The notes under the pieces were generated by a model. The model had not been told where the DNA came from, did no database searches, and saw only the letters and a program-made list of their open reading frames with translations. A DNA stretch of 20,989 nucleotides from a virus: IMG/VR virus record IMGVR_UViG_3300042731_000354, positions 1-20,989 of that record, one strand, 5' to 3'. The position numbers were made by a program, and so were the translations under genes. Position 1 is the first letter of the stretch, and every line of letters begins with the position of its first letter. Below are positions 20,169-20,989 of this stretch, piece after piece.

Positions 20169-20846
20169 TTAACGGTTCGCGGCAGCTTTCAACCTTTCAT
20201 ACAGGTCTCGGTCTGTTTTGAACAGGCGAGATTGCTCAGTCAGATTGAACGTATCTTTGGAAAATGGATTCTTAGTGCCAGGCGGAATGTCCCCACCAGC
20301 ACTACGACCAGCAGGCGCACCACTGCCAATAGGCTTAGGTGCTTTTTGCATATAACTCGGCAAAGTTCTGGCCCATTCGCCAATCGGTTTACGCTCGTAG
20401 CCATTGACTACAACAACCGTGCCGTCAGCCTCACGTTCAATCTGACTGGGATTCAACAGATCCGCTTTGAATACAATGCTTGGGTCGTGAACAACATCAG
20501 CCAGTGCTGTGTTCGCAGGTGCAATCAGCTCAAGCTCACGGACACGTGCTTCCAGCTCAGCAATGCGCTTATCTTTTTCAGCAGCAGCTTCACGAAACTG
20601 CTGCTCAAGCGCCTGACGAGCCTCGGTGTACTTGCCTTCTGATTCAAGTTTGTTCTGCTCAACGCTCCGTTTGAAGTCGAGCAATTCCTGAACATCAACA
20701 CCTTCAGGGACAGCCTTTGCTTGCTGCTTTGCTTTTTTATACTCATCCAGCAATTCAGCGTTCTTACGCCTCATTGCTTCGAGTTCAGCTTGAAGTTGCT
20801 TGGTTTCAACAGATTGCTCCACAGGAGCAGTGTTTTCTTCAGACAT
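20169..20846 (-). CDS. Capsid assembly scaffold protein
   Basis: 225 aa. Residues about 15-105 are strongly heptad-patterned and highly charged (KQLQAELEAMRRKNAELLDE, LESEGKYTEARQALEQQFRE, KDKRIAELEARVRELEL), so a coiled coil is expected. A Gly/Pro/Ala-rich linker follows at about 170-195 and the C-terminus is NPFSKDTFNLTEQSRLFKTD, then an RLKAAANR end. The F/FNLTEQxxLxxxD motif near the C-terminus is one often seen on scaffold proteins beside gp13-like capsids, where the tail contacts the capsid protein. It directly precedes the major capsid gene. A perfect inverted repeat sits between the upstream gene and its ATG, with no strong Shine-Dalgarno. Confidence 0.85.
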   Translation of the reverse strand: MSEENTAPVEQSVETKQLQAELEAMRRKNAELLDEYKKAKQQAKAVPEGVDVQELLDFKRSVEQNKLESEGKYTEARQALEQQFREAAAEKDKRIAELEARVRELELIAPANTALADVVHDPSIVFKADLLNPSQIEREADGTVVVVNGYERKPIGEWARTLPSYMQKAPKPIGSGAPAGRSAGGDIPPGTKNPFSKDTFNLTEQSRLFKTDRDLYERLKAAANR

Positions 20847-20849
20847 AAA

Positions 20850-20864
20850 TTAGCCACAGGCTAA
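20850..20864 (-). other. Hairpin just before the scaffold start codon
   Basis: The minus strand reads TTAGCC-TGT-GGCTAA, a perfect six-base-pair stem, followed by TTT and the ATG at 20846. It fills most of the 24-base gap between the stop of the upstream gene and the scaffold start. It could hinder or tune scaffold translation, or be a weak terminator, but only three pairs are G-C and no T-run longer than three is present. A functional role is unproven. Confidence 0.4.
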
Positions 20865-20870
20865 ATTGCA

Positions 20871-20989
20871 TCACCACTTTACTTTGTCTGCCCAAAATGC
20901 AGCACTCATTTTGCCCTTGGCGATATTTTTCGCATGACGCGCCTTAAACGACGCACGTTTGTCCTTATCAGCCTTCGACTCTCCCTTCC
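20871..20989 (-). CDS. C-terminal end of an unidentified basic protein (partial)
   Basis: The last 38 residues of a gene starting beyond the window (frame from 20987, TGA at 20871-20873). They are Lys-rich and end with SFKARHAKNIAKGKMSAAFW, then ADKVKW. This KARHxxNIxKGKMSAAxWAxKVKW ending is familiar to me from small or medium proteins in marine phage genomes, but I cannot name a function. Its position just before the scaffold is where a portal-proximal or capsid-morphogenesis gene would be. The ORF is too short to appear in an automatic track. Confidence 0.7.
   Translation of the reverse strand, partial: KGESKADKDKRASFKARHAKNIAKGKMSAAFWADKVKW

Noticed and set aside
20850-20864. Intrinsic terminator before the scaffold gene
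   Set aside because: The stem is only six base pairs, with three G-C pairs and just three T residues after it. Termination here would cut the operon before its capsid genes, so I list it only as a hairpin.
1-20989. tRNA genes, CRISPR arrays, insertion sequences, integrase or attachment sites
   Set aside because: The window is almost fully covered by minus-strand structural genes. I noticed no tRNA-like cloverleaf, no regularly spaced repeats, and no transposase or integrase sequence by eye; a covariance-model scan was not possible.

Overview
The window is the virion-structure region of a tailed double-stranded DNA phage (Caudoviricetes) with a long, non-contractile, lambda-like tail. I see no sheath or baseplate genes, which fits a siphovirus. 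Every supported gene is on the minus strand, so transcription runs from the right edge to the left edge. Genes are packed with TGATG/TAATG overlaps or gaps of a few bases, apart from short gaps of 23 to 81 bases, so the whole window looks like part of one late operon. The tail-fibre styles (starts such as MADRTISALS and MAIQLKRSS, C-termini such as IYICTATNTWKRVAIS) and the capsid family recall marine picocyanobacterial siphophages and related uncultured marine phages. That host assignment is inferred from recall, not shown by the sequence.

Head and neck (right, 20989 to about 16945, read leftwards): the C-terminus of an unidentified basic protein, a coiled-coil scaffold, a gp13-like major capsid protein, a Ser/Thr/Ala-rich putative decoration protein, a 56-residue basic ORF overlapping the next gene, a DnaT-like head-tail adaptor, an 83-residue small protein, a head-closure protein and a gp10-like neck protein. 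Portal, terminase and protease genes would be expected beyond the right edge.

Tail shaft (16945 to 13538): tail terminator, tail tube protein, a G/GT tail assembly chaperone pair and a 653-residue tape measure protein. The chaperone gene ends in the slippery heptamer A AAA AAC, four codons (GAC TAA follows the heptamer) before its stop region, and the -1 frame continues open for 60 residues. This is a clear programmed -1 frameshift candidate.

Tail tip (13538 to 6576): the lambda M-L-K-I-J order, with K split into separate JAMM-peptidase and NlpC/P60 genes, L carrying an N-terminal sugar-binding-like module, I carrying about 200 extra C-terminal residues, and a 1194-residue J-like hub.

Adhesins (6566 to 1): an S74-chaperone fibre, a fibre with an internal repeat, two fibres sharing a homologous C-terminal domain with a third fibre between them, a 638-residue fibre built from a duplicated three-part unit, a tail fibre assembly-like protein, a small conserved-looking ORF, and the first 12 codons of another gene. 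These probably decide host binding. There is no gene-free stretch over 300 bases, and I found no tRNA, CRISPR, integrase or insertion sequence. The region is mostly a conventional siphophage structural module. The least ordinary points are the frameshift cassette, the mosaic L, I and J tip proteins and the partly paralogous fibre cluster.
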